This document shows, piece by piece, positions 17,886 through 26,741 of a DNA stretch of 64,000 nucleotides (within the stretch, counting starts at the first letter, position 1; each line of letters starts with the position of its first letter). The stretch covers positions 194,218 to 258,217 of the forward strand of contig NZ_JAMXFD010000002.1 of NCBI RefSeq assembly GCF_025370875.1, read 5' to 3'. The notes below the pieces were generated by a model. It did not search any database. It was given only the letters and a program-made list of their open reading frames with translations, and was not told where the DNA came from. The position numbers and the translations under genes were made by a program. Origin of the DNA: Laspinema palackyanum D2c. Lineage in GTDB: Bacteria; Cyanobacteriota; Cyanobacteriia; Cyanobacteriales; Laspinemataceae.

Positions 17886-18833
17886 ATGTCTAAAGAAAAA
17901 CCGATTCTCTCCATTGTTACCCCGACCCGGGGCAATTTTTCGGACTACTGGTTAGAACAGTTACTCAACGTCAAAGGCGATCGCATTCAATTTATCCTGA
18001 GTTATTATCCAGGAGTTCCCATTCGTCCGATTGACGATCCCCGCGTGCAAACTATCGTCAGTCCCTATAAAGGTGAAATGATGCAACGCTTTGTGGGCTT
18101 ATTGAATGCGACAGGAGAATACATTGTAGCCTTAGATGATGATGATTTTATCCATCCCGAAATTTTACAACTTACGGTGCAATATTTTCAGAAATTTCCC
18201 GATAGCTGGGTTATGCGACCTTATATTTCCAAAATTGATTACCAAAATCAAGCCGAACTCAGAAAATCCTGGGGAGAAATTCCCGACATTGAGGCACTCA
18301 CATCACCGCCAATCGACCCCTCGAACCCTCCAGAGCAACTCCTCAAAGAGGTCCCCATTATTCCCCTAAATATTCCCATTAACTGGGGTACGATATTCTT
18401 CCCATATTTATTCTCCCGAACCGATGATAAAGGCCCGCATATTGAAAATTTTAACAATAAAGTGTGGCAAAATAGTCGGGTGCAAGCCATCCTCCCACAA
18501 ATCGCCCAGTCCACCCAATTCGGCATTCTGACTTGGATTCCTAGGTCAGCCTTCGATCGCTTAGTAGGGGTTTTTTTACAAGCCTATTATTATCAACCGG
18601 ATATCCAGATTGGGCACCGCCTTCCTGAAGGGACTGAACAGATTCGCTTTGCAGATAAAGACCCCACCTTAAAACCGCCACGTTTTCATGCCGCCTCGGA
18701 TTTTCTATTGTTCAAAACCTTTCCCCAATACGGATATATCTGGAATTTGTTTTTTGCCAAACTGTATGGGGTTCCTAGGGCCTTTGCAAAATTGGCCAAA
18801 AACAAGATACAACGAACAAAAATCCGGTATTGA
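17886..18833 (+). CDS. Glycosyltransferase family 2-like protein
   Basis: About 315 residues. The ATG at 17886 (MSKEKPILSIVTPTRG) has a GAGGG element 11-12 bp upstream and starts at the fold; an in-frame ATG at 17868 would add six residues. The GT-A nucleotide-binding strand ILSIVTPTRGNF and the acidic metal site VALDDDDFIHPE support a GT2-type fold. The remainder is rich in aromatic residues. The sugar donor and acceptor are unknown. Together with the acyltransferase gene 175 bp downstream it suggests a small glycan-modifying unit. Confidence 0.78.
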   Translation: MSKEKPILSIVTPTRGNFSDYWLEQLLNVKGDRIQFILSYYPGVPIRPIDDPRVQTIVSPYKGEMMQRFVGLLNATGEYIVALDDDDFIHPEILQLTVQYFQKFPDSWVMRPYISKIDYQNQAELRKSWGEIPDIEALTSPPIDPSNPPEQLLKEVPIIPLNIPINWGTIFFPYLFSRTDDKGPHIENFNNKVWQNSRVQAILPQIAQSTQFGILTWIPRSAFDRLVGVFLQAYYYQPDIQIGHRLPEGTEQIRFADKDPTLKPPRFHAASDFLLFKTFPQYGYIWNLFFAKLYGVPRAFAKLAKNKIQRTKIRY

Positions 18834-19008
18834 GTCTGCACCCCCCTCCCGATTTAACCGCCTTTCTCAACCTACCGTAGAATCGAAAACCCATCTCTTG
18901 TCCTATTGATTGAAGAGGTTAACGATGCCCCAGATTGTCCATCCCCTTTTCTAAGATTGTGTCAGGAAACCCAGTTATCTTCGTTGTCATATAAAGATTT
19001 CCCAGAAT

Positions 19009-19620
19009 ATGCAACAAATCATTAAACAAACAATCTGGCAATGTATTTCTGCGGTCCAACGTCTTTTTTTAGGCTCCCTAGGCCAAAACTCTAAGGTGAA
19101 TATTCAGGCCAAAATTCATGGATTTACTCATAATATTTATATAGGCGATTCGGTCAATGTTGGTCAATATGCCACTATCTTTTGCGACCAAGCAAAAAAA
19201 TCTATTCGCATCGGCAATGAGACCAATATTGGGATGTTTACCATTATTAAATGTTATGGCGGGAACATAGAAATAGGAGATTATTGTAGCATTAATCCTT
19301 TTTGTGTGATTTATGGACAAGGGGGATTAAAAATTGGAGATTATGTCCGCATTGCACCCCATGTTGTGATCGTTCCTTCTAACCATCGGTTTGAGGACCC
19401 AAATATTCCAATTGTGAAACAGGGATTAACGACAAAAGGGATTGTGATTGAAGATGATGTTTGGATTGGAGCCGGTGCAACTATTTTAGATGGTTGTACC
19501 ATTGGCCGGGGCTCGGTGATTGGTGCAGGAACCGTTTTGACAAAAAGTGTAGAGCCCTATTCAATTGTGGTCGGTGTACCCGGAAAAGTTATGGGGAAAA
19601 GGGGCGAAAAAACACAGTGA
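19009..19620 (+). CDS. Hexapeptide-repeat acyltransferase (left-handed beta-helix)
   Basis: 203 residues. From about residue 30 on there are continuous [IV]-G-x-x hexads (IGDSVNVGQYATIFC, IGNETNIGMFTII, IEIGDYCSINPFCVIYGQG), the left-handed beta-helix of the WbbJ/maltose O-acetyltransferase group. The catalytic histidine region is VIVPSNHRF, and the C-terminal cap is VVGVPGKVMGKR. It most likely transfers an acetyl (or other acyl) group to a sugar hydroxyl of an envelope glycan. The N-terminal 25 residues form a short helical stretch. Confidence 0.88.
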   Translation: MQQIIKQTIWQCISAVQRLFLGSLGQNSKVNIQAKIHGFTHNIYIGDSVNVGQYATIFCDQAKKSIRIGNETNIGMFTIIKCYGGNIEIGDYCSINPFCVIYGQGGLKIGDYVRIAPHVVIVPSNHRFEDPNIPIVKQGLTTKGIVIEDDVWIGAGATILDGCTIGRGSVIGAGTVLTKSVEPYSIVVGVPGKVMGKRGEKTQ

Positions 19621-19743
19621 ATCGCATCGGCGAGGAGAAGGCTTTTCAATCATGTGGACTGAGACTGCTCAGGCTCTGCACTGGGGAACAGTCTTCAGAA
19701 CAGGGGTCCGCCTGATTGATATGAGGACCGAGTTGTGAACCCC

Positions 19744-19780
19744 AAAAAAATGTGGCTGTACCTGAATTCAGGACAGCCGC
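19744..19780 (-). terminator. Terminator for the small minus-strand gene
   Basis: GGCTGT (19754-19759) and ACAGCC (19773-19778) enclose a CCTGAATTCAGG palindrome. Read on the minus strand the hairpin is followed by ACATTTTTTT. Confidence 0.75.
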
Positions 19781-19824
19781 CCAAGCTTATTCTGGGTAGA
19801 ATGTGAAGTTTTCTTAACTTCAAA

Positions 19825-20016
19825 CTAATCGAGGGCGTCCCCTAATTCGGGGTCCGCTTCCAAATTGTCCGGATCGACATAGTGACAGGAATTTTCGACG
19901 CAAATCAGCGCCCAGCCAGAATCTTCAATCCCCATCAGTTTATAAGAGGCTTCTTGAACGAAAAATCCTTTATGATTACGGGTTTCGGGTTTGACAGTAA
20001 CGTTATCCATAGTCAT
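19825..20016 (-). CDS. Small acidic hypothetical protein
   Basis: 63 residues, strongly acidic at the C-terminus (DPDNLEADPELGDALD). AAGGAG lies ten bases upstream of the ATG on the minus strand and a terminator follows, so it is a real gene unit. There is no signal peptide, membrane segment or recognised domain. The two cysteines (ICVENSCHYV) could bind metal or form a disulfide. I do not recognise a function. Confidence 0.65.
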   Translation of the reverse strand: MTMDNVTVKPETRNHKGFFVQEASYKLMGIEDSGWALICVENSCHYVDPDNLEADPELGDALD

Positions 20017-20557
20017 TTCTACTCAACTCCTTGTTTAAAATGCAGATTTGCGATTAACCTGTTTCTAAAGGTTTATCGCTAAGTTCATCAAATCTTATCA
20101 TTAAAATAACCCGTTTTTTATTAAGTTTTTCAAAAAAATATGAACAAATATAAATACTTAGTCTGTTCTGGGTGGTAAGACTTGAGGTAGTTTACCCCAA
20201 CCCCAGGATATAGAACAAAAATGGGCGATTGAAGTGACATTTCCGTTCCAATCTGGGCCGATCGCCAGGGCTTCTGGGAAATCTTAAAACTTTGTTAAAA
20301 ATTGACTGAGAATTGTCCAGGGGCTGCACCCACCAGGGGTTGTCACCCTTTCTTGGGATCACGGGTTCCCGGGGAGTGCTCCTCAATTTGTCCTGAGAAA
20401 ATGGCGGTGGGAATGAGTCCGGAGGCGGTGGAGTCGGGAACGCTCCAAAGTGGGAACTATTGGAGTGACATCCGTGATCACGGACTTGAGTCACAAGACT
20501 ATCATTTCATGTTAAACCTAAAATTAATATCGTGCAGGAGAGGGGATGCCGTAACTG
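20017..20557. other. 541-bp intergenic region upstream of the COP23 gene
   Basis: No supported gene; frames here have no domain. It includes a 14-bp perfect palindrome (20471-20484), described separately, and GGGTTCCCGGGG-type short inverted motifs. It is the divergent promoter region for the small minus-strand gene and the COP23 gene. Confidence 0.5.
20471..20484. promoter_or_regulatory. Candidate operator palindrome upstream of COP23
   Basis: TCCGTGATCACGGA is perfectly palindromic, about 75 bp before the COP23 start. The position and symmetry fit a dimeric repressor or activator site; the binding factor is unknown. AGTGACATCCG and CTTGAGTCAC flank it. Confidence 0.35.
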
Positions 20558-21208
20558 ATGAAGAGCCCATTATTAACAGCAGTAATCCGAGGGAATAAAG
20601 TCGGGGCGATCGCACCCGGGCAAACCCTGACCACTCAAGTCTTAATACCTGTCATCCGAGGGAGTAAGGTTGGGGCGATCGCCCTCTTGCAGACCCTGAC
20701 TGCGACCCTGACCCTCGCACAACCTCAACCCCCGATAGAAACTACCAGCTTTTTCTGTGGGACCGTTGAGGGAATTCCCGCCACAATGGCGCGTACCCCT
20801 AACGGGGAAATGCCGATGGTGATTTGGGATAAAAATGCCATCAAAGACCCGGAGATTAACGCTCAACAACAGTGTGAGGAAGTCTCCAGGCGCTTTCAAA
20901 CCTACTATGACAACGGGACCCTCAACTATATTACCAGTGGGATTATGAACGGCCAACTGGTCGCCTGTGTTGCCCCAGGAGAAAATGAACCCTGTAGCGG
21001 GATATTGTTTCCCCTCAGTGGTGGCAGCAATCCCCGAGGAATGTTGCAACGGATGTTCCGAATTCGGGTGGCATCCGCAGGACCGATCGCCGAAACGACC
21101 GATCGCCTGTACATTAGCTTTGACAAGTATTTAAACGGGGAATATCCCCAACTCCCAGCCTTGGGAAGTCGGACTCCCCCAGTCCCTCGTCGAGACGTTC
21201 CCCAATAA
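20558..21208 (+). CDS. COP23-family (circadian oscillating protein) exported protein
   Basis: 216 residues. Residues about 64-185 match the COP23 family: FFCGTVEGIPATMARTPNG, VIWDKN, QQQCEEVSRRFQTYYDNGTL, YITSGIMNGQLVACVA and PCSGILFPL. COP23 was first known as a peripheral membrane protein with rhythmic abundance in a unicellular cyanobacterium; its biochemical role is not settled. Odd feature: the N-terminal leader contains a 23-residue tandem duplication (VIRGNKVGAIA / VIRGSKVGAIA) where a simple signal peptide is expected. It precedes the trypsin-WD40 gene by 17 bp, so the two are probably co-transcribed. Confidence 0.85.
   Translation: MKSPLLTAVIRGNKVGAIAPGQTLTTQVLIPVIRGSKVGAIALLQTLTATLTLAQPQPPIETTSFFCGTVEGIPATMARTPNGEMPMVIWDKNAIKDPEINAQQQCEEVSRRFQTYYDNGTLNYITSGIMNGQLVACVAPGENEPCSGILFPLSGGSNPRGMLQRMFRIRVASAGPIAETTDRLYISFDKYLNGEYPQLPALGSRTPPVPRRDVPQ
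20582..20719 (+). repeat. 69-bp tandem duplication in the COP23 leader
   Basis: Two adjacent 69-bp units (20582-20650 and 20651-20719) share the stretch GT[AC]ATCCGAGGGA[AG]TAA followed by a HIP1 site. They encode 23 residues each, keeping the frame. Confidence 0.75.
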
Positions 21209-21225
21209 CCGGGAGGCAAAACAGT

Positions 21226-22887
21226 ATGAAATGGTCTAAGGCGGGTTTATCAGCGGCGATCCTGGGGGTAGGGGCCGTAATTTTAGTAGCACAGGCCCCC
21301 ATTTCCCTACCCCAAACTCAGGGAATTGAAGAACAGGCGATCGCGGCAATGGGTCGCGATGTTTCCGTCGTGATTAATGGCCAAAATCCCGGTTCTGGGG
21401 TGATTATTGCCCGCAATGGCAATACTTACACCGTACTGACGGCCAAACACGCGATCGCCACCCCAGATGAGTATGCCATTCTCACCAGCGATGCTCAAAC
21501 CCATCCGGTCGATTATCGCACAGTCACAAAACTGCCCGGAGTCGATTTAGCCGTGGTGGAATTTACCAGTTCCAACCCCTACCGAGTCGCTCATTTCGGC
21601 AATTCTGATGACGCAATGGAAGGGGCGACAATTTATGTATCCGGTTGGCCCCATCCAGGACGAGTGATTACGGAACGGATTTATCAAGTTGCCAAAGGAA
21701 CCATTTCCGGTCGTCCTCTCACAGCCTTAGAGGATGGGTATGGGTTGATTTATACTAATATCACCCGTTCGGGAATGAGTGGGGGTCCGGTATTTGATAA
21801 TCAGGGCCGGTTAATTGGCATTCACGGACGTGCCGAAGGGGAACCGATTTACAATCCGGATACCGGAGATACGGTGGATGTCAAATCCGGGTTTAATGTA
21901 GGGATGCCGATTAATACCTTTGTGAGTCTGGCCGGGGAAGCGGGGATAAATTCACCTCGCTTAGGGGATAATTTTGCTGCTGCCAGTCTGACTCTCCCGG
22001 CACATTCGGCCTTGGTGTTAGCGGTGGCAGTCGCCCCGGACAATCAGACGATCGCCAGTGGGAGTCGAGATGGCATTATCAAACTGGCCAATGGGAATAC
22101 CGGCCAAGAAATCCGCACCCTCACCGGCCATACCAATGCAGTAACAGCTCTCACGTTTAGTCCCGATGGGCAAATTTTAGTCAGTGGGAGTGAGGATGGG
22201 ACGGTCAAACTATGGAACCGGCAGTCTGGGGAACTGGTGAGAAGTTTCCAAGGCGATCGCTCCTTTGTGAGGGCAGTGGCCTTTAGTCCCGATGGCACTC
22301 TCTTGGCCTCCGGCAGTGCGGAAGATACAGATATTAAACTCTGGAATCCCCAAACCGGAGACTTAACTCGCACCCTCACCGGACATTGGGACTATGTGAA
22401 TACCGTGGCCTTTACTAGGGATGGCCAACTCCTGGTGAGTGGCAGTACGGATAAAACCATCAAACTCTGGAATCCCGATTCTGGAGAAACTATCCAGACC
22501 CTCACCGGAAATGCTAACCGGATTACATCCGTTGCCACTGCGCCTTATGGCAACCTCGTCGCTGCCGCCAGTGCAGAAGATGGACTGGTGAAAGTCTGGA
22601 ATCTTCGCACCGGGGAATTGCTGCATACCTTAACGGGTCATAGGGGAACCGTTTATAGTATTGCCATTGACCCCTACGGCCATATTCTCGCCAGTAGTGG
22701 AATGGATGGGACGATCCAAATTTGGAACCTTTATACCGGGAATCGGGTGCGAACTCTGGAGGTGAAAAATTTAGGGAATAGCTATCAAAGTCCAGTGTTT
22801 TCCCTCGCCTTTTCCAGGGATGGTCAAACCCTGGTCAGCGGAGCCGATAATGGCCTGGTTCAATTGTGGCAAATTCCCCAACGTTAA
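21226..22887 (+). CDS. Exported trypsin-like serine protease fused to WD40 repeats
   Basis: 553 residues. A GGGAGG site precedes the ATG. The signal peptide (LSAAILGVGAVILVAQA) implies export. Residues about 38-240 form a trypsin-2 fold with complete triad His75 (TAKHAI), Asp107 (GVDLAVVEF) and Ser185 (RSGMSGGP). From about residue 262 on there are about seven WD40 repeats (SPDGQILVSGSEDGTVKLWN type), enough for one propeller. The protease may be positioned or controlled by the propeller; the target is unknown. It overlaps in architecture with the next protease gene, from which it is separated by a terminator and a repeat element. A GPVFDNQGRLIGIHG stretch follows the active serine as in HtrA-like enzymes, but there is no PDZ domain. 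Confidence 0.88.
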   Translation: MKWSKAGLSAAILGVGAVILVAQAPISLPQTQGIEEQAIAAMGRDVSVVINGQNPGSGVIIARNGNTYTVLTAKHAIATPDEYAILTSDAQTHPVDYRTVTKLPGVDLAVVEFTSSNPYRVAHFGNSDDAMEGATIYVSGWPHPGRVITERIYQVAKGTISGRPLTALEDGYGLIYTNITRSGMSGGPVFDNQGRLIGIHGRAEGEPIYNPDTGDTVDVKSGFNVGMPINTFVSLAGEAGINSPRLGDNFAAASLTLPAHSALVLAVAVAPDNQTIASGSRDGIIKLANGNTGQEIRTLTGHTNAVTALTFSPDGQILVSGSEDGTVKLWNRQSGELVRSFQGDRSFVRAVAFSPDGTLLASGSAEDTDIKLWNPQTGDLTRTLTGHWDYVNTVAFTRDGQLLVSGSTDKTIKLWNPDSGETIQTLTGNANRITSVATAPYGNLVAAASAEDGLVKVWNLRTGELLHTLTGHRGTVYSIAIDPYGHILASSGMDGTIQIWNLYTGNRVRTLEVKNLGNSYQSPVFSLAFSRDGQTLVSGADNGLVQLWQIPQR

Positions 22888-22957
22888 CTGTATTTTAGAG
22901 TTAATTTAATCTCATGTTTCAGAAGTTGTATTTTGGCCTTTCTACGGTTTTATTAAG

Positions 22958-22978
22958 CGCTCCAATTGGAGCGTTTTA
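22958..22978 (+). terminator. Terminator after the trypsin-WD40 gene
   Basis: CGCTCC-AATT-GGAGCG followed by TTTTAT, about 70 bp after the stop codon. Confidence 0.75.
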
Positions 22979-23095
22979 TACGGAATTCGGTTGTGATAGA
23001 TCTTTAAAAACGAGTTAAAAAGGAGTAGGCCCTTCGACAAGCTCAGGAGGCATTGCCCACCTGCACAGAAAGGTGGGCAGTGCCCACCCTACTAC
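22977..23095. repeat. Dispersed repeat, copy A (ACGGAATTCGGTTGTGATAG end)
   Basis: It starts with TACGGAATTCGGTTGTGATA and ends in GTGGGCAGTGCCCACCCTAC. The same sequence lies in opposite orientation at 30045-30143, and its first 35 bases recur at 37551-37585. This copy carries an extra CCCTTCGACAAGCTCAGG segment. Confidence 0.8.
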
Positions 23096-23199
23096 TTTTG
23101 TGACCGGGAGTTATGAGAAAGGGGGTTCAGGTGCGGGGAGTCAATTTTTGAAGGGTTGGCGATCGCATCCTTAAATTTAACTAACTTACAAAGGAAAAC

Positions 23200-25680
23200 A
23201 TGAGTCGCACTTTTAGTTTCAATTTTTATCAAACCACAGCAGCAATTGTCATTCCTGCTATCATGAGCGGTGTCATGCCGATCGCCCAGATTCAAATTAC
23301 TCAAGCTGATATTGCCACCCTGACGCAGCAAGTTACGGTGGTAATCAACGGCCAAAATCCCGGTTCAGGAGTGATTATCGGCAAGCAAGGTAACACTTAT
23401 ACGGTGTTAAGCGCCCATCATGTGGTTGCCAGTCCTGATGAGTATCAAATTGTCACAGCAGATGGCGTACAACATCCGCTCAATTATACCACAGTTCGGA
23501 GATTGCCGAATTTAGATTTAGCTTTGGTTCAGTTTACCAGTAACCAAACTTATGCGATCGCCCAGATAGGAGATTCCGATATCGCCCAACCGGGAACCTT
23601 GGTATATATCGCGGGATGGCCCCATCCGGGACTTGCGATTACGGAACGGATCTTTCAAATGACACAGGGTCAAATTTCCGGGCGAGCGCAGTCAGGAACC
23701 GAGTCCGGATATGAGCTAGTTTATACTAATATCACGCGATCGGGAATGAGTGGCGGTCCCGTTTTAGATAGCTTGGGTCGTCTAATCGGCATTCATGGAC
23801 GCGCTGAGGGACAAGCAATTTATAATCCCGATACCGGAGATACGGTGGATATCAAATCCGGGTTTAATTTAGGCATTCCCCTGGATAGGTTTATAGAATC
23901 CATTGAAGCGCTGGACCCAACGATTTTATCCAGCAATCCTTCTTTTGCTTATTCCCTTTCCAAACAAGGCGATCGCCAGTTAATTGATAACCAAATTCAA
24001 CCCGCCATCGCCCAATATCAACGAGCTTTAGCCCTGGACCCGAATTATCTCCCGGCAGTATTTGGGCTGGGACAAGCGCAGTATGAAGCGGGAGAAACCA
24101 CAGGAGCAATTGCCCAATTTCGCAAGGCGCTTGATTTATCTACCCAAGGAATCATCCAAATTCAAACTGTTTCCTCCACCCCCCAACAGCAACTCATCTT
24201 AGCCGAACTCAACGAACTCCACGGAAATGTCCAAGTTGCCCTCGCCAGTGCTTTATATGCCAAGGGTGAAACCAAAACAGCCCTTTCCCTCATCTTTGAA
24301 CTCTTTAATAAACCCGAAAATTGGCAGGGGAAATTAATCTTGTTAGAACCCAAATTTTCTTCTCCTCGGCTCCAATCTGCTGCCCAAACTATTGTGTCTG
24401 TAGGGCAAGAGATTGTCACCCAAGGGGTAGAGTATTTGCCCCTGGAATTAAACCTGGCTCAAGCGCTTTATGAGCGGGGTTTAGTGCAAGAGGCAATTCC
24501 TTATTTAGAAACTTTATTTGATAAAAATCCGCAGGATGCGCCTCTAAAAATTGCTTTAGCAGCAGCCTTGAATGCCACCGGAAATCGGGAAGGGGCAAGC
24601 CGTTTAGTTTCCGAGTTGCAGTCGGAATATGTGGGTCAATTTCGAGATGAAGACTTCGAGTTTTTGTTGAGGGGACTGTGGAGTAGTCGCTTACGGGAAG
24701 ATGTCACGGAAATTTTAGCTTACTATCGCCCCAGTGGCATCCGCACAACGTCGCCGGAATTTTCTAACAGTACCCTATTACATTCTGCCGAAGATAGCGA
24801 TCGCGCTGATATCGAGTTCTTATCCCTCTCTGGCGATGGTAAAATCCTCGTCAGTACCAATGGCGAAGGGACAATTAAAGTCTGGGACATTGAAAAAGGA
24901 ACCGTTCGTCATACCTTCTCTTGGACAGGTAACTTCCGGGATGCGATCGCCCTCAGTCCCGATGGACAGTTGCTCGCTGTAGGCATCTGGGACGATACCG
25001 ATAATACCGCCAAAGTCCAACTGTGGGATACTCACACCGGCGAAGCCGTGCGAACTCTCACTCACATCAGTGATGGAATTACCGCAGTTGCCTTCAGTCC
25101 CAACAGTCAAACCCTTGCTAGTAGTGCCAAAAATATTATACTCTGGAATGTGAATACCGGCCAAGTGCTAAACACCTTGCCGGGAAACTCACCTTACTCT
25201 AGTTATTCCCTCGCCTTCAGTCCCGATGGCAACCGTCTCGCCAGCAGCAGTGTGGAACTGATCCAACTCTGGAATTCCAGCAGTGGCGAACAGCTGAACC
25301 GCATCGAACTCTCCGGGGAACATATCGTCAATGGACTGATATTTAGTCCCCAGGGTAATCTCCTCCTTAGTCGAACCGATCAGGGTATTCAGTTTTGGAA
25401 TCCCAGCAACGGGACTGCCGTCAGTCGCCTTCTTGAGGGTCAAAAATACGCCTTGAGTCCCGATGGACAAACATTGGCCCTTTGTGCGGGAAGCCAAATT
25501 TCCCTCATCAATGTTGCCTCAACCCAAGTGGTTCGGACTCTGCCGGTTCCCTCAAGTTGTTACCAACTGGTGTTTTTACCCGACGGCAAAACCCTCGTCA
25601 GTGGGGGAGATGGCGGTAAAATTGAACTATGGGATATCAATACCCCTACAAGCTGGAACCCCTCCTTGGGCCTTTCCTAA
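23200..25680 (+). CDS. Exported trypsin-like protease with TPR and WD40 repeats
   Basis: 826 residues. A signal-like N-terminus (TTAAIVIPAIMSGVMPIAQ) precedes a trypsin-2 domain (about 40-235) with triad His74 (SAHHVV), Asp106 (NLDLALVQF) and Ser184 (RSGMSGGP). Sequence is close to the preceding protease, including the shared stretch IYNPDTGDTVD, so the two are paralogues from duplication. A TPR-like helical part follows (about 250-515; PAIAQYQRALALDPNYLPA, GETTGAIAQFRKALDL), then six to seven divergent WD40 blades (about 535-820). It is a triple fusion of protease, helical scaffold and propeller. Substrate unknown; it probably acts in the periplasm or at the surface. Confidence 0.87.
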   Translation: MSRTFSFNFYQTTAAIVIPAIMSGVMPIAQIQITQADIATLTQQVTVVINGQNPGSGVIIGKQGNTYTVLSAHHVVASPDEYQIVTADGVQHPLNYTTVRRLPNLDLALVQFTSNQTYAIAQIGDSDIAQPGTLVYIAGWPHPGLAITERIFQMTQGQISGRAQSGTESGYELVYTNITRSGMSGGPVLDSLGRLIGIHGRAEGQAIYNPDTGDTVDIKSGFNLGIPLDRFIESIEALDPTILSSNPSFAYSLSKQGDRQLIDNQIQPAIAQYQRALALDPNYLPAVFGLGQAQYEAGETTGAIAQFRKALDLSTQGIIQIQTVSSTPQQQLILAELNELHGNVQVALASALYAKGETKTALSLIFELFNKPENWQGKLILLEPKFSSPRLQSAAQTIVSVGQEIVTQGVEYLPLELNLAQALYERGLVQEAIPYLETLFDKNPQDAPLKIALAAALNATGNREGASRLVSELQSEYVGQFRDEDFEFLLRGLWSSRLREDVTEILAYYRPSGIRTTSPEFSNSTLLHSAEDSDRADIEFLSLSGDGKILVSTNGEGTIKVWDIEKGTVRHTFSWTGNFRDAIALSPDGQLLAVGIWDDTDNTAKVQLWDTHTGEAVRTLTHISDGITAVAFSPNSQTLASSAKNIILWNVNTGQVLNTLPGNSPYSSYSLAFSPDGNRLASSSVELIQLWNSSSGEQLNRIELSGEHIVNGLIFSPQGNLLLSRTDQGIQFWNPSNGTAVSRLLEGQKYALSPDGQTLALCAGSQISLINVASTQVVRTLPVPSSCYQLVFLPDGKTLVSGGDGGKIELWDINTPTSWNPSLGLS

Positions 25681-25813
25681 GAGGAGAGGGAGGTATAAGG
25701 AACACATATTTTTGCTCAGAGGGAGAATGAGGAACTTTTTTAAGGGCGGGAGTGGACCGAAAACATATATGTTCATTAACATCTTAAATGGATCTGAGGT
25801 ATAGGAATTAGTG

Positions 25814-26596
25814 ATGAGAGGAGAAGTGAAACCACAATTATTTGCGTTGACAATTCTGTTTTTATCACTGGGGTGGATGGAACTGACTCGCGCCGAAAAT
25901 GCGACTCACCTCCAGCAATTGCGGCAAACCAATCAATGTCCGAATTGTGATTTGCGCGGAGTCAATTTGTCTCGGGTTCAACTGAGGGGGGTGAATCTCA
26001 CGGGAAGCAATCTCACCGGGGCGGATTTTAGCTATGCTGACTTGGAAAATAGTGACTTGCGCGGGGCGAATCTCACCGGGGTGAATTTTAAGGGGACTAT
26101 TCTCTCCGGTGCTCGCCTCGATAGCACAACCCAAATTGATCGCAAATGGCGAATGGTTTGGGAACTGGTGTCCCAAGGGGCGCGGGGACGAGATATTTCC
26201 GGGGCTGACTTATCTCATGCCTATCTACATAATGTGAATTTCAGTGGCGCAAATCTGGCGGGGTCCAACTTAACTCAGGCTGAATTAAATGGTTGTAACT
26301 TAAATAGTGCGGATTTAACCGAGGTTAACCTCACAAATTCTAATTTAAGCCGTGCTAATCTCACGAATGCCAACTTAAAAGGGGCAAATTTACGGGAGGC
26401 TAATTTGCAGGGGGCGGATCTAAGTGCGACAGACTTGAGCGATGCCGACTTGCGGGGGGCGGATTTAACTCGCGCCGACTTGCGAATGGATTCGGTTTGG
26501 GGATATACTCGGTTACGCGGGGCCAATCTGGATGGGGTGAATGTCTGTGATGCGGTGATGGATGAGGGGTTAAAAGTGGAGTTGAATTGTCGGTGA
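25814..26596 (+). CDS. Exported pentapeptide-repeat protein
   Basis: About 260 residues. A GTG lies at 25811 directly before the ATG at 25814; the ATG with TATAGGA upstream is preferred. The signal peptide (LFALTILFLSLGWMELTRA) is followed by LRQTNQCPNCDLRGVNLS, a CxxC-bearing entry into A-[DN]-L-x-x repeats. Two repeat blocks (about 50-100 and 130-235) are separated by a linker containing WRMVWELVSQGARGRDISG, a pattern seen in many cyanobacterial lumen or periplasmic pentapeptide proteins. These form right-handed quadrilateral beta-helices. The molecular function is not known. Confidence 0.88.
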   Translation: MRGEVKPQLFALTILFLSLGWMELTRAENATHLQQLRQTNQCPNCDLRGVNLSRVQLRGVNLTGSNLTGADFSYADLENSDLRGANLTGVNFKGTILSGARLDSTTQIDRKWRMVWELVSQGARGRDISGADLSHAYLHNVNFSGANLAGSNLTQAELNGCNLNSADLTEVNLTNSNLSRANLTNANLKGANLREANLQGADLSATDLSDADLRGADLTRADLRMDSVWGYTRLRGANLDGVNVCDAVMDEGLKVELNCR

Positions 26597-26741
26597 GGTC
26601 ATTGAGGGGCGATCGACGCTATAACAGAATAACAGAAATAGAATCCCCAAGCACCCGAGAAAGGGCCAAAAAGCCGCTTTCTTGTCCCTGGGCCCTCATA
26701 CTATCCCGATGCTCTAGTCATGTTAACCCCAAGGTAGTCTC

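Larger units (their letters stand above)
22888..23199. other. Intergenic region with terminator and dispersed repeat
   Basis: It contains the terminator at 22958-22978 and the repeat element at 22977-23095. The last hundred bases provide the leader and AAAGGAAA ribosome binding site of the next gene. No coding region is seen. Confidence 0.55.
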
